Shown here one piece after another: positions 51,234 to 60,953 of a DNA stretch of 64,000 nucleotides (positions are counted from its first letter, which is position 1; each line of letters starts with the position of its first letter). The notes under the pieces were generated by a model. It did no database searches and was not told the origin of the DNA. It was given only the letters and a program-made list of their open reading frames with translations. Location of the stretch: NCBI GenBank assembly GCA_019918135.1, contig WBZZ01004158.1, forward strand, positions 157,001-221,000, given 5' to 3'. Origin of the DNA: Paulinella micropora. Its lineage: Eukaryota > Cercozoa > Imbricatea > Euglyphida > Paulinellidae. Both the position numbers and the translations under genes were made by a program.

Positions 51234-52133
51234 CCGGGGCCCGGCGCGCCCGTACCCGCCGCTAGCTCCCCCCGCCGCCCGGTGCGCCAGTGCCCGCCGG
51301 CCTGGCCCCGGCCGCGGTCTCTCTCCGCCGAGCGCAGGCTGAGGCGAGCACTTCCCCGGGGAGGCGTCACTCACTCTGCGTGTGTTGCTCCGGGCCCGGC
51401 TAGGACACTGCCCGCTGTGGTCTTTGGTCGTCGTCACAATAAAAACCACCGGATGCTTCGGAGGGTGCTGGATCCCCGGCCAGCCCAAGCTCCCGGCCGA
51501 GGCACGGCACCTGTAACCTGAGCTAGAGACGGAAGGGCCAGAGAGGGGCGGGTTGGCCTGCGCCCAGGGAGCCGAGCGGAGGTCTTGGCTTTCTTTTACT
51601 GTCTTGGTTGAAGGGCGGCGGGGCTGGCCAGACTAGTCTAGCCGGGGGCGGGGAGAGGCCTGGGCCAAGGCCCCGCGTGCCGTGCAGAGCCGGGCCTACT
51701 ATTGAGCTGGAGGGCCCTGACGCCCCCCGGGTGTACAGATCGACGAGCGCTAGGGCCTCCGCCGCCTGGTGCGCCATCGCCCACCCGGAGAAAACCAGCG
51801 TGGAGCTTCCTCTGTTCGGCGGCCCCGTCCTGAACACAGCTCCGGGGGCACGCACCACCACGCGCGCCGGCCACGCCCTCCCCGGGGCGCGTTGGGCGGG
51901 GGGTGGGCCAGGGGGTGCCACGGGGGGGGGCGGCCCCGTCCGGCGTGCCGCGGGCGGAGGGAAGGGGGGGGGGGGGGGGCTGGCCGGCCGACAGGCCCGC
52001 CCGCCACTCCTCCCTCCTCCAAGGGGTCTTCCCCCCTTCCCTCTCCCCGCCCCGCGCGCGTCCGGCGCAGCGGCCGGGCCCTCGTGTCTGTGCAAAGTAG
52101 CAACTTAGAGTGTGTTAGTGTGCTCGGCTAGGC
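51234..52133. other. GC-rich stretch without a convincing gene
   Basis: AATAAA at 51438-51443 probably ends the upstream gene. The rest has long G/C runs and overlapping open frames on both strands. One plus-strand frame (51608-52108, with YRSTSARASAAWCAIAHPEKTSVELPLFG) could be real but nothing supports it. Confidence 0.4.
51438..51443 (+). terminator. AATAAA polyadenylation signal
   Basis: AATAAA about 200 bases after the membrane-protein gene. Confidence 0.5.
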
Positions 52134-55100
52134 TTGGAGAGAGCACATGCAGGGTCGTGTGCCTACGGGGCGCAGGCCCGCCCGCGCTCTGGCCCCGAGC
52201 CCCGACGTTCCTGGCTGGTGTGGCTCCCGCTCTTGTGTGTGCTGTTAGTGCTGGCCGTGGTGCTGCCCTGGAGTGCCCGGCCGTCCGTCTGGGCCGCGCG
52301 CGGCGCGGCGCTGCCGCGCGAGGGGCAGGCTCTGCCCCGCCGCGTCGCCCAGCTCGCAGAGCTCGGGCTCCGTCTGGCCGGCCGCGTCGCCCAGCTCGCA
52401 GCCCGTGGTGTGCCAGCCGGGGCCCTGCGAGCTCGGGCTCCGTCCTTGGCCGCTCGCCGCCCCCGGCCTGCTGCCGGAGGCCTGCACTGCCGCCGTGCTC
52501 GCCTGGGGCGACGAGCCCTCCGTGGTGCAGCTGGGCGCGGGCCGGGGCTGGGTGGCGGCGGCCGCCGCGCCGCGACAGCCCCGGCCGCCCGCGGGCTTCG
52601 CCCTGTACGTGCAGACACCCGAGGTGTACGGGGCGAGCGACTATGACCTGCTGCGCGTGGCTTGGGTCCTGCTGGACGAGGACGGCCTGCCCCTGCCGCC
52701 GGCCGGGGGCTGGGTGCGCCTGGCGTGGGCGTCGCCCCCGCCGGCCGGCGGGGCACTGGAGGACGCGGGGTGGTCCGCGGGCCCGGCCGCCGGCTTCGCC
52801 CGCGCGCGCGTGCCGCTGGCGGCCTTCGGGTCCTTCGCGGCCGAGCGGACGGTGGTGGCGTCCCTGCAGGTGCCCGGCGCGCCCCCCGACTTCCGGCCGC
52901 CGCCGCCGCAGGAGTGGCGGGTGCGCCTGGTGCCCCCGCCGTGCCCGCCCGCCGGCTGCCGGCAAGCGCCGGCCGCTGACAGGTCGGGGCCGTACGTGCT
53001 GGCCGAGGCGCCGTGGTGGCCGCTCGCCCCGGACAGCGAGTGGCGCGCCCACCTGGTGCTGGCCCGCGAGCCACCGCACACGGATGTGCGGGGGGGGACG
53101 CTCGTGTGGTGGGCTGAGGGCGCCGAGTACCTGGGTGTGGAGTGTGCCGCCTGCTTCGGGCCCGGCGCGGCGCCGCGGGCGGCCGGCGAGCAGCTGACGC
53201 TGTCCTTCGTGGCGCTGGCGGCCGCCGCGCCCGGCGGGGCGGGCTACGCCCCCCTGGCCACCATCCGGTACCGGGCGGGCGCCGGCGTGCTGGCCCTGCA
53301 CGGCGTGGTCGTGTCGCTTGTGTCCCGCGGCGCCGCCGGGCCGCGGCTGTTCGGGGCCAACACGGCCGTCGCGGTGAATGGCGAGCCGTCGCTGCGCGTG
53401 GCCCTGCGGCCGCCGTTCCTGGTGGGGGCCTACGCCGCGCCCGAGAGCCTGCCGGCGCTGCGGGGCCTGCCCTGCGGCGCCGGGTGCCCTGCCGGGGCCC
53501 GGCTGTGCCTGGTGCCCGTGTACAGCCACAGCCGCGCGGCCGACCACGAGCCCGGCCTGGTGGCCGCGCGGCGCTGCGAGGCGGTGCCGAGCCTGCTGGC
53601 GGCGGTGGACGAGGGGGGCTGCTGCGCCGTCACTGGGTGTCGGCCGCGGCGGGCGACCACGGCGCGGCCCCGGGCGCCAACGTGACGTGGCCGGCCTGGT
53701 CCTTCGCTTCGGGCTCGCTGGCCCTCGAGGCCCGGCCCCCGCTCGTCCCCCCGGCGGCTGGGCCCGGCTGGTGGCGACGGCGCAGCTGGGCCCGGGGGCG
53801 GACGACGCTACGACGTGACCCCGCTGGTCCGGCTCTCGGCCACAGGCGGGCCCGGCCCGCTCGCGCTCGGCGCGGGGGGGTGGGCCCGCGCCCCCGACGG
53901 CGCGGGCCAGTGGCTCGTGGCCGTGGACGGCGCCGGGCCTGCGGCCGTAGCGCGCCTGGCGGCAGTCACGGTGCTGGGCCCGGCCGCCCGGGCCCGGTGG
54001 GGGGGGCCGCCGGGCGGGACCCAGGGGGAACTGCGCTTCCGCGCCGCCGCCTTCGCCGCTTCCGCCGGGGGCCTGCTGGACTCCACCGGCGCCCGGGCCA
54101 CGGCGCTCGTGTGGGCCGTGGACCCGTGCGGCCACTACCGCGACGTGTCGGCCGAGGCGTCGCTAGCCGGCCCCGGCGACGAGTCGCTGCTGGTCTCGCG
54201 CTCGGACGGCGGCTGGCAGTCGGTGCTGCCGGTCGGCGCCCCGCCGCTGCCGTGGGGCCCGCACCTGCGGGCGTCGTGGGGCGGCCAGACGACGCCGAGC
54301 TGGCTGCTGACGAGCCCCCCCGCCCGGTGCGGCTCACCGTCGAGGTGGCGCACGCCGTGGCGCCGGCGGGCTCGGCCGCCACCTACGCGCCCGTGTCGGC
54401 CCCGGACTGCACGGACTGGCGGGCGCTGCTGTGGTTCGAGGGCGAGCCGGCGGCGTACGTGGTGACAAAGGACCCGCGCCTCGTCGTGCAGGCGGCCGGG
54501 GGCGTGGCGCTGCCCACCCCGGGCCGCGCCTGCGCGGAATCCCTGGCACGGCCGGGGGCGGCGTGGCTGGAGGCGGCGTGGCCCGGCCTGCCCCCAGCGC
54601 GGGCGGACCTGGTGGTGTACGACCTGGTGGCGCTGGAGCTGCGGGCCGACTACTACGCGCCCTTCGCGCCGGCGGGGCAGCCGCTCGCGACCTGCGAGCA
54701 GGGCGGGGCGCTGCGGCCCCTGCACTGCAGCCAGCTGTACTCGGCCGGCTGCCTCGTGGCCCGCCGGCGCGCCCGCGGCGGAGGCCGACCTCAGCGCCCA
54801 CGTGGGCCTGGACGGGCCGGGCGCGGACGGAGCCGTGCGCCTGGACGCCCGCCCGCGCCCGGGCTGTGCCCGGCCGCTGCGGGCCGCCGCGCCCGGCACG
54901 AACGGCACGAACGGCACGACCGCGTGGCGCGCCCGCTTCCCCCCCGGCCCGGCGTGGCGGCTGGAGTCGTGCCCCGTGTCGGTGGCGGTGTCGACGGAGC
55001 CCTGGCCCGCCGTGGGCGCCAACGTGTCGTACGCGCCGGGCGGCGGCGCCGCCGCCGGGCCCTGGACCGTGCCGGGGGGGGCGCCCGCCCCGACCCCGAC

Positions 55101-56816
55101 GGCGTCCTGGTGCACTTCGAGGGCGGCTGGTGGCTGCGGCCCCTGGCGGACCTGTCCCCCCCCGAGGCCGCGCAGCTGATCCGCTTCGAGGGGACGACTG
55201 CACGCGGGCGGCCGTGGACCCGGCCACGGGGGCGCTGCGCCCCCGCCTGAACTCTTACCAAGTCAACACTGCGTACGTGACGGTGCTGTGCCCCGCCAAC
55301 GCCAGCCGGGAGCTCAACGCGTCGGCGCCGGTGGCGCTCAACCTGGCGCCCGGCCCGTTCGAGGCCGGCTTCGGCGCCGCCGGGGGGGGTGCCGTGCGCG
55401 GTGCAGGACTCAGTCGTGTGGCCCGGCCAGGCTCGCGTCCTGCCAGGTCGCGCTGTGCCTGGACGACTGCGCGTGGGACGTCGACCTGCTGCTGGCGGCG
55501 GTCGGCGAGGTCGGCGGCGCCTGCGACGCGCTGCCTGCCTTCTGCCCCGAGAACCCGCACGGGCTGGACGTGCGCTTCGTGCTCGGCCGGGCCCCTAGCT
55601 ACGAACCCCGCTTCTCCGAGCTGGGCTACGCGCGCTGGCTGTTCTGGCAGGTGCAGGCCCTGGACCCGGCGGCGCAGCGCGCGCTGACCGGGGATGTGCA
55701 CGTGTGCACGCTGCGCCTGCCGCTGTGCCCCGGCGCGTCCGGCCGCTACGCGCTCACGGGGTTCTTGGTCCATCTGCGCGCGCTCGACGCGGCCGGCTCC
55801 GCCGTCCACGACTGGACGGCCGCCGCGGGCCTGCCGCCCCTGGGCGCGTCCGAGGCCTACGTGGTGGTGGCCGGCAACACTACGCTGGCGGCCGGGTACG
55901 CGGCCGCCCCGTCCCTGCGGCGGCGGCGCGCGCTGGCGGACGCGCCGGCGGACACGGGGCCCGCGCCCGTGGGGCCCTTCCCCACCGCGGGCGACACGGA
56001 CGGCGACGGGCTCGTCTCGCTGAGCGACACGAGCCACATCGCGGCAGCGGCCGTGCACTTCGCCGCCACGGCCAACCGCTGGCTCGTGGACGGCGAGACC
56101 CCCGTCGGCTGCACGGGCTGTGGGTCCGCGGGGGCGCCCCGCCCGCGTTCCGGTACGGCCCGGGGCCGCCGGACCCGGGCTTCCTGCCCCTGCTGCAGGC
56201 CTTGACACCCAGCCTGCACCACCTGAACCCGTACGAGGGGACGCTGCTGTACGAGCAGTGGCCGCCGGACCCGTCGTCCGCCTACCGGCGCCAGCCCCAG
56301 CCCGCCTGGGGGCAGGCGTACGACGCGCGGGACTATACCAGCAACTCGGTGGACGTGGAGTTCCACGCGCAGAGCGTGGGGGGGCTGGCCCGCCTGCTGG
56401 CCATCCACAGCCCCTGGGACCTGGTGGACGCGCTGCCCGACTGCGAGGACACGCGGGTGCGGCTCGTGGCGTACCTGAACCAGGTCGTGCAGGCGCCGCC
56501 GAACACGCTGCGGGCGGCGGACTGCGCTAGCGGGGAGGCCAGCGTCTGGTTCGGCCTCGACCTGCCGTGGGCGGACGTGAACGAGAGCAGTGCGCGGCCG
56601 GGGGTCGAGCTGCGGCCGCCGGCGCCCGGGGACCCGTGGTGGTGGGCCGTGGCGGCGTGCGAGCGCGACGGGGTCTACGCCGCCGACTTCCGGCTCCACC
56701 GCTGGGACGGGCGGACGGCCTACCGTGTGGCGTTGCAGGTTTGCACCCGCGCGGCCACGCAGCTGTACTTTGCGGCGGCCGGCGGCGGGCCGGGGCCCTT
56801 CCTGGCGGGCGAGTAG
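52134..56816 (+). pseudogene. Giant viral surface glycoprotein, ectodomain (multiple frame changes)
   Basis: About 1500 residues spread over several frames. A near-N-terminal hydrophobic anchor (WLVWLPLLCVLLVLAVVLPW) is followed by repeated beta-rich modules with Cys pairs and N-glycosylation sequons (NGTNGTNGT at ~54900, NVSY, NASRELNAS). One module (~53180-53400) resembles a cohesin-like beta sandwich (LTLSFVALAAAAPGGAGYA). A later one carries a dockerin/EF-hand-type calcium loop DTDGDGLVSLSD (~56000). Frame changes occur near 52270, 53640, 53790, 54310, 54780, 55085, 55190, 55400 and 56125, mostly at G or C runs. The last frame stops at 56816, just before the Ser/Ala linker. Virion surface location is inferred. 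Confidence 0.62.
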
Positions 56817-56819
56817 CCC

Positions 56820-57440
56820 CCGGCGGTAGCCTGTGTGCCGTCGGCTTCGGCCTCGCCCGGGCCGTCAGCTTCGGCCTCGGCTTCGGCCTCGCCTGGGGCC
56901 TCGGCTTCGGCCTCGCCCGGGCCGTCTGCTTCGGCCTCGCCCGGGCCGTCTGCTTCGGCCTCGCTTGCGCCCTCGGTCTCGCCCGCGCCCTCGGTCTCGC
57001 CCTCACCCTGGGCCTCGGCCTCGGCCTCGTCTGCGCCCTCGCCCTCGTCCTCTTCTACTGCCTCGGCCTCAGCCTCGTCCACTGCCTCGTCCTCGGCCTC
57101 GTCTACTGCCTCGGCCTCGTCCACTGCCTCGTCCTCTGCCTCGTCTACTGCCTCGTCTTCGGCCTCGTCTTCGGCATCGCCTTCGTCTTCAGCCTCGCCC
57201 TCCCCCTCGTCTACTGCCTCGCCCTCGTCTTCGGCCTCACCCTCACCCTCATCGTCGTCCTCGGCCTCGTCTTCGGCCTCGCCCTCGTCTTCGGCCTCCT
57301 CCTCGTCTACTGCCTCACCCTCGTCTTCGGCCTCGCCTTCGGCCTCGCCTTCGCCCTCGGCCCCGGCCTCGTCCTCGTCCTCGCCTTCGGCCCTGGGCTC
57401 GGCTTCGTGCTCGGCCTCGGCCTCACCCACGCCCTGCCCC
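56820..57440 (+). repeat. (TCGGCC)n-like minisatellite coding a Ser/Ala linker
   Basis: About 600 bases of degenerate hexamers. In the frame continuous with the downstream domain it encodes Ser-Ala-Ser-Ala and Ser-Pro stretches, like a mucin-type stalk. Other frames give Leu/Gly or, on the minus strand, Glu/Ala repeats, so open frames alone prove nothing here. Confidence 0.85.
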
Positions 57441-58837
57441 GCGCGGCCGCCGGAGTGCCCCGTCGCGCCCACCGGCCTGGCCGAGCCCTGGCTCGACCCC
57501 GCGGGCACGGCCTTCACGGTGCTGAGCGGGGCGCAGGCGGGGCGCCTCTCCTTCGTGGTGCGGGTGCCCAGCGACGGCTGGACCGCCCCGGCCCTGCGAG
57601 TCCAGTCCGCCAGCGCCTGCCACCTGCTGGCCACGGCGCACGTGGCGGTGGCCGCCGGGGCGCCGGGCGGGAACCACACGGCGGGGGAGTGCCGCGTCGT
57701 CGACTACGAGGTGGACGCCAACGCCTCGTGTGTCTGCACCGGGGCGGGCGCCTGCGACCAGTGGGTGGGTGAGGTCGTCGTGGGCGCCGGCTGCGCCGTG
57801 GCCGACGTGCGGCTGCCCTTCTTCCTCCTGCTGCCGTGGCTCGAGCCCAACGTCTCGGTCACGTCGGGCCTGCCCGCGCCGGTGCGCGCCCTGTGCCTGA
57901 GCTGGGCCGTGCGGTGGGTCAGCAACCAGTCGCTCGCCTCCGAGCTGGTCTTCGCCACCACCGCCACCGGCTGGCTGCTCGCCCCCCGGCAGGCGCCGGC
58001 CGGTTCGTTCTGGGGGCCGGGGGAACTCGGCGCGTGGGGCCCGCCCGACTGCGGGCCCGCGGAGTGCACGCAGCGCTGGTGGGCCTGCAGTCGGGCGGAC
58101 CGTTGTGACAGCGGGGGCGAGGCGGTGCAGCTCGTGTACGAGTTTGCGGCGCAGCACCGCCTGTACCCGAACCTGACGTCCCAGGCGCTGCTCCGCTTCG
58201 TCTTTCCGGCGCAGGACTGGTGCGAGCTGGAGCTGGGGCTGGCTCCCCCCACCTCGTCACTGCTACTGCTCGCCAATGGCAGCGCGGAGGAGGCCGCCCG
58301 GCTGGACGCCCTGGGCCCCGCCGCGGGGGCCGCCGAGGTCACGCAGCTCTACTACCAGAGCGACGGCTCCCTGGCGTGGCCGTGCTTCCTGGCGCTCGTC
58401 AGCGATCAGTGGTACGCCCCCCTGCAGAGCCTGGCGCTGCTGCGCTACACGCTGGCGCTGGGGACCACGACGGCCACCGTCGACTACCCCGCGGCCAACT
58501 GGACGGGCCCGCACAGCGTCCTCGTGTGCCCGGAGGCCTGGCCGGCCGCGCCGCCGGGCGCGGCCGACGTGACCCTCGTCGTGCGCTTGGAAGCCACCTT
58601 TGGACTCGCCCGCCGCCGGCAGCAGGCCGGCGACGCCCTGGGGGCCTCGGTGTACTCTACCTGGCGGGGCCGCGTCGTCCAGCCCGCGCCCGGGCTGGCG
58701 GCCCCCCCCGGGCCGCCCACGGACGCCCAGCGCCCCCCGCCCGGCCGCCCTCCTCGTGGCCGCCGCTCTGGGCGCCGCTGCTCTGGTTAGCGACGGTCTG
58801 CCTGTGTGCGGTAGGGGCGTGCCGGCAGTGCCACTGA
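57441..58837 (+). CDS. Giant surface glycoprotein, C-terminal domain and membrane anchor
   Basis: Open frame from the Ser/Ala linker to 58790: a ~430-residue ectodomain with many Cys (CPARPPECP, CVCTGAGACDQW, CGPAECTQRWWACSRADRC), sequons (NHT, NVS, NQS, NGS, NWT) and a basic Pro-rich end. The hydrophobic anchor (PPLWAPLLWLATVCLCAVGAC) is in the neighbouring frame, ending at a TGA at 58837, so one frame change lies near 58720-58780. It is probably the membrane-proximal part of the protein begun at 52134, though a separate gene is possible. Confidence 0.62.
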
Positions 58838-59041
58838 TGTTTCCGCTGCTACAAGACCGTCGTGCTAGGCCTGCCCTGGGCTTCGCCGACGGCGGAAGAA
58901 GCCCTGCTGCTGGAGGAAGTGTGGCCGCCGTGCGCCCGCTGCCGCGAGCTGGGCGAGTGCCGCTGCGAGCTGCAGGTGTGGGCGGACGACCCCTGGTACG
59001 AACGGCGCGAGTTCCTGCCGACGCTAGCCGGCTCGCAGTGA
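58838..59041 (+). pseudogene. Cys-rich cytoplasmic-tail-like segment after a TGA
   Basis: In the frame of the membrane anchor, coding-like sequence resumes directly after the TGA (58835-58837) with CFRCYKT and CARCRELGECRCEL and ends at a TGA at 59041. Cys pairs on both sides of the stop fit one zinc-binding tail. The stop may be a nonsense mutation or an intended end. Confidence 0.45.
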
Positions 59042-59667
59042 GGGCTCTAGCAGCCCGAGTAGTGACGAGGCACGCCCCCACCCCGGCCGGTACGGCGGTG
59101 CGGCTGTAGGCCCCCCCCCACTACTACCCAGACCCTCGCCCCTCCCCGTCCCTCGCTCTCTCTCTCAGTTGGTCCTGGCCACCCTCAAACCAGCCCTCAA
59201 CCAGCCCTCCCACGTCACTCACGCCGTCCGCTCCCAGCCGCCGGGATCTGGGCTGGGGTGGTGCCAGGAGTGGCGCTGTGGGCACAGCACAGCCTGGGAC
59301 GGTCGGTCACGCGTCCTGGCCAGGTCTCTCGGTGTGGCGGGAGCCCTCCCTCCTCGCGCGTCGGCGGGTGCCTGGCGCGCGGGCGCCGCGGGCCGGCGCA
59401 GGCCACAAGGGTCAGGCGGGAGGCAGCCCAAAACAAACAGGAGATATAAAAAGAGGATTCTGGGGGGGGGGGGGTTTGCGTGACAAGAGACGGGAGGGAA
59501 GGCGGGGGGGAGGGAGCGAGAACAGGAGAAAGCAAGGGAAAGGGCGAGAAGAGAGGAGGTGTTTTCCCCCCTTCCCCCATGCCTCCCCTGCCTGACGAGT
59601 TAACGACTTACCTATAAAACAAAGCCCAAGCGTTTTGTGTCGTCTTTCCTGACCCCGCCTGTCTTCG
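59042..59667. promoter_or_regulatory. Intergenic region with two TATA-like boxes
   Basis: GATATAAAAAG at 59443 and CTATAAAAC at 59612 both point to the plus strand. A G run of about thirteen lies at 59461-59474. The second box is ~55 bases before the ATG at 59668. Confidence 0.4.
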
Positions 59668-59841
59668 ATGGATCAGGCACCGAACCCTACCGATCATACA
59701 ACACCACCAGCTCGGTCTGTACGGCGGGGCGCAATTTGTCCACGTTGTTTTAAGGATCGAACTTTCACTGGGAAAGTAAGAAGAAAATCATCGACACTTT
59801 TCTTCACCGTTCTGTACCGAGAGAGGTGGAAACGGCACTGA
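59668..59841 (+). CDS. Small CxxC protein, tentative
   Basis: 57 residues, MDQAPNPTDHTTPPARSV then CPRCFKDRTFTGKVRRKS. A TATA-like box lies upstream. GC is lower than in the neighbours. It overlaps the longer frame starting near 59753, with which it may be spliced or frameshifted. Confidence 0.3.
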   Translation: MDQAPNPTDHTTPPARSVRRGAICPRCFKDRTFTGKVRRKSSTLFFTVLYRERWKRH

Positions 59842-60281
59842 CAAATTACATGCATGATGATTTGGACACAGTTTTTACGCAAGAGGAAATAAGTTCGTTT
59901 TGCAGCTGGTCCAACGAAGACGTCAGCGACGACACTGCACGTGTGCTACTAGCTATCGCCTCGCTAGCCTATCAACATTTCAGCCTTGACTACAGTAGGT
60001 TCAAGCAATGGTATAAGCGAGCATTCGTTTGCCGCCTGAGGGCCAACCAGGAAATCATCGCGTATATTGCATACAGCGTGACGCCCTACGGGTTCAAGCT
60101 TACCTCCATGGCTGCTAAAAGAGAATTTGCCCAACCGGCGTCTGCGCCGGTTCTTTCGGCGAGTGGACGAGCTGACCCCAAGTGCTTTAAGTCTGACTCA
60201 TTAAAAGAAGCTTTTCTTGTCTGTCCTGTCCCTTGGCGCTCCGACCCCCGGGGGTGCGCACCAGCACCCCCGCTTAGCTAG
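59753..60281 (+). CDS. Unrecognised protein in a lower-GC island
   Basis: The frame opens after a stop at ~59750 without an ATG until 59850. Its first part (KKKIIDTFLHRSVPREVETALTNYMHDDL) continues well into SSFCSWSNEDVSDDTARVLLAIASLAYQHFSLDYSRFKQWYKRAF. Composition is close to 50% GC in contrast with the ~70% surroundings, so it may be a transferred gene or host-like insert. The helical pattern has no recognised family. The last ~40 residues re-enter GC-rich DNA and are doubtful. Confidence 0.4.
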
Positions 60282-60690
60282 CCGCTCAGCACCGGACCCG
60301 GCCTACACACTAAATACAAAAACCGGGCGGTCCGGCGCCGGGCACAGCCCTTCACGCCGCCGCCCCGGGGTCGCTGTCGCCCGTGTGGTTCAGGGCCAGC
60401 AGCCAGCACCAGAAATACCGGCAACAACAAGAGCAGGAACCAAGCGACCTTCACGAGCACTAGGCAGAACCGCAAGCGCCGCGCCGTGGGATGCCGCAGA
60501 CAGCGGAGGCAGCACCGGCGGCCTCGCTCGCAACACCCACAGCCGGCGCGCCGGCGGGACCCGGGCCGGCGGGACCCGACCAGGTGGTAGCGGTGCCGCT
60601 GGGTGCTCAGCGCGGAAAAGGTAGAGGACCGGATCTCGTACAGGACGCTGCAGCACCAGCACATCGGCTGAGTGGAACACATGTGCGCGC
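60282..60690 (-). CDS. Possible Cys-rich single-span membrane protein
   Basis: From an ATG near 60690: MCSTQPMCWCCSVLYEIRSS, then CGCCERGRRCCLRCL, then a hydrophobic span FCLVLVKVAWFLLLLLPVFLVLA and a basic tail. The Cys cluster before a membrane span could bind zinc. GC-rich DNA makes chance frames common, so this stays tentative. Confidence 0.3.
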
Positions 60691-60953
60691 CCCCCCCTTG
60701 TTTCGCGTGTGGCCGGCCGGGTGCACACGTGCACACGTGCACACCGGCCCGCCACCGCCCGCGCGGGGGGGGGGGTCCGCGCGCGCGGCTGAGCGGGACC
60801 CAGGAAGAAGCAGCAGCCCACAGAATCTGGGAGCCAGCAAAGGAAGAAGGGAGCGCAGAAGCTCCCCTCCTTCCCCCACCCTCCTCCCCCCCCCACACTC
60901 ACTCCGGTGGTGTCCTGGCAGGCCCAGGCTCAGCCCTGTAACTAAAGGATCAC
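60691..60953. promoter_or_regulatory. GC-rich leader of the repeat-protein gene
   Basis: Contains GTGCACACGTGCACACGTGCACAC, a short palindromic repeat (~60722-60745), and C/G runs. Start ATG at 60954. Confidence 0.35.

Noticed and set aside
56720..57679. Minus-strand Glu/Ala/Asp-rich 319-residue protein
   Set aside because: It is the shadow of the (TCGGCC)-type minisatellite; all frames are open there and the plus-strand frame joins a real Cys-rich domain.
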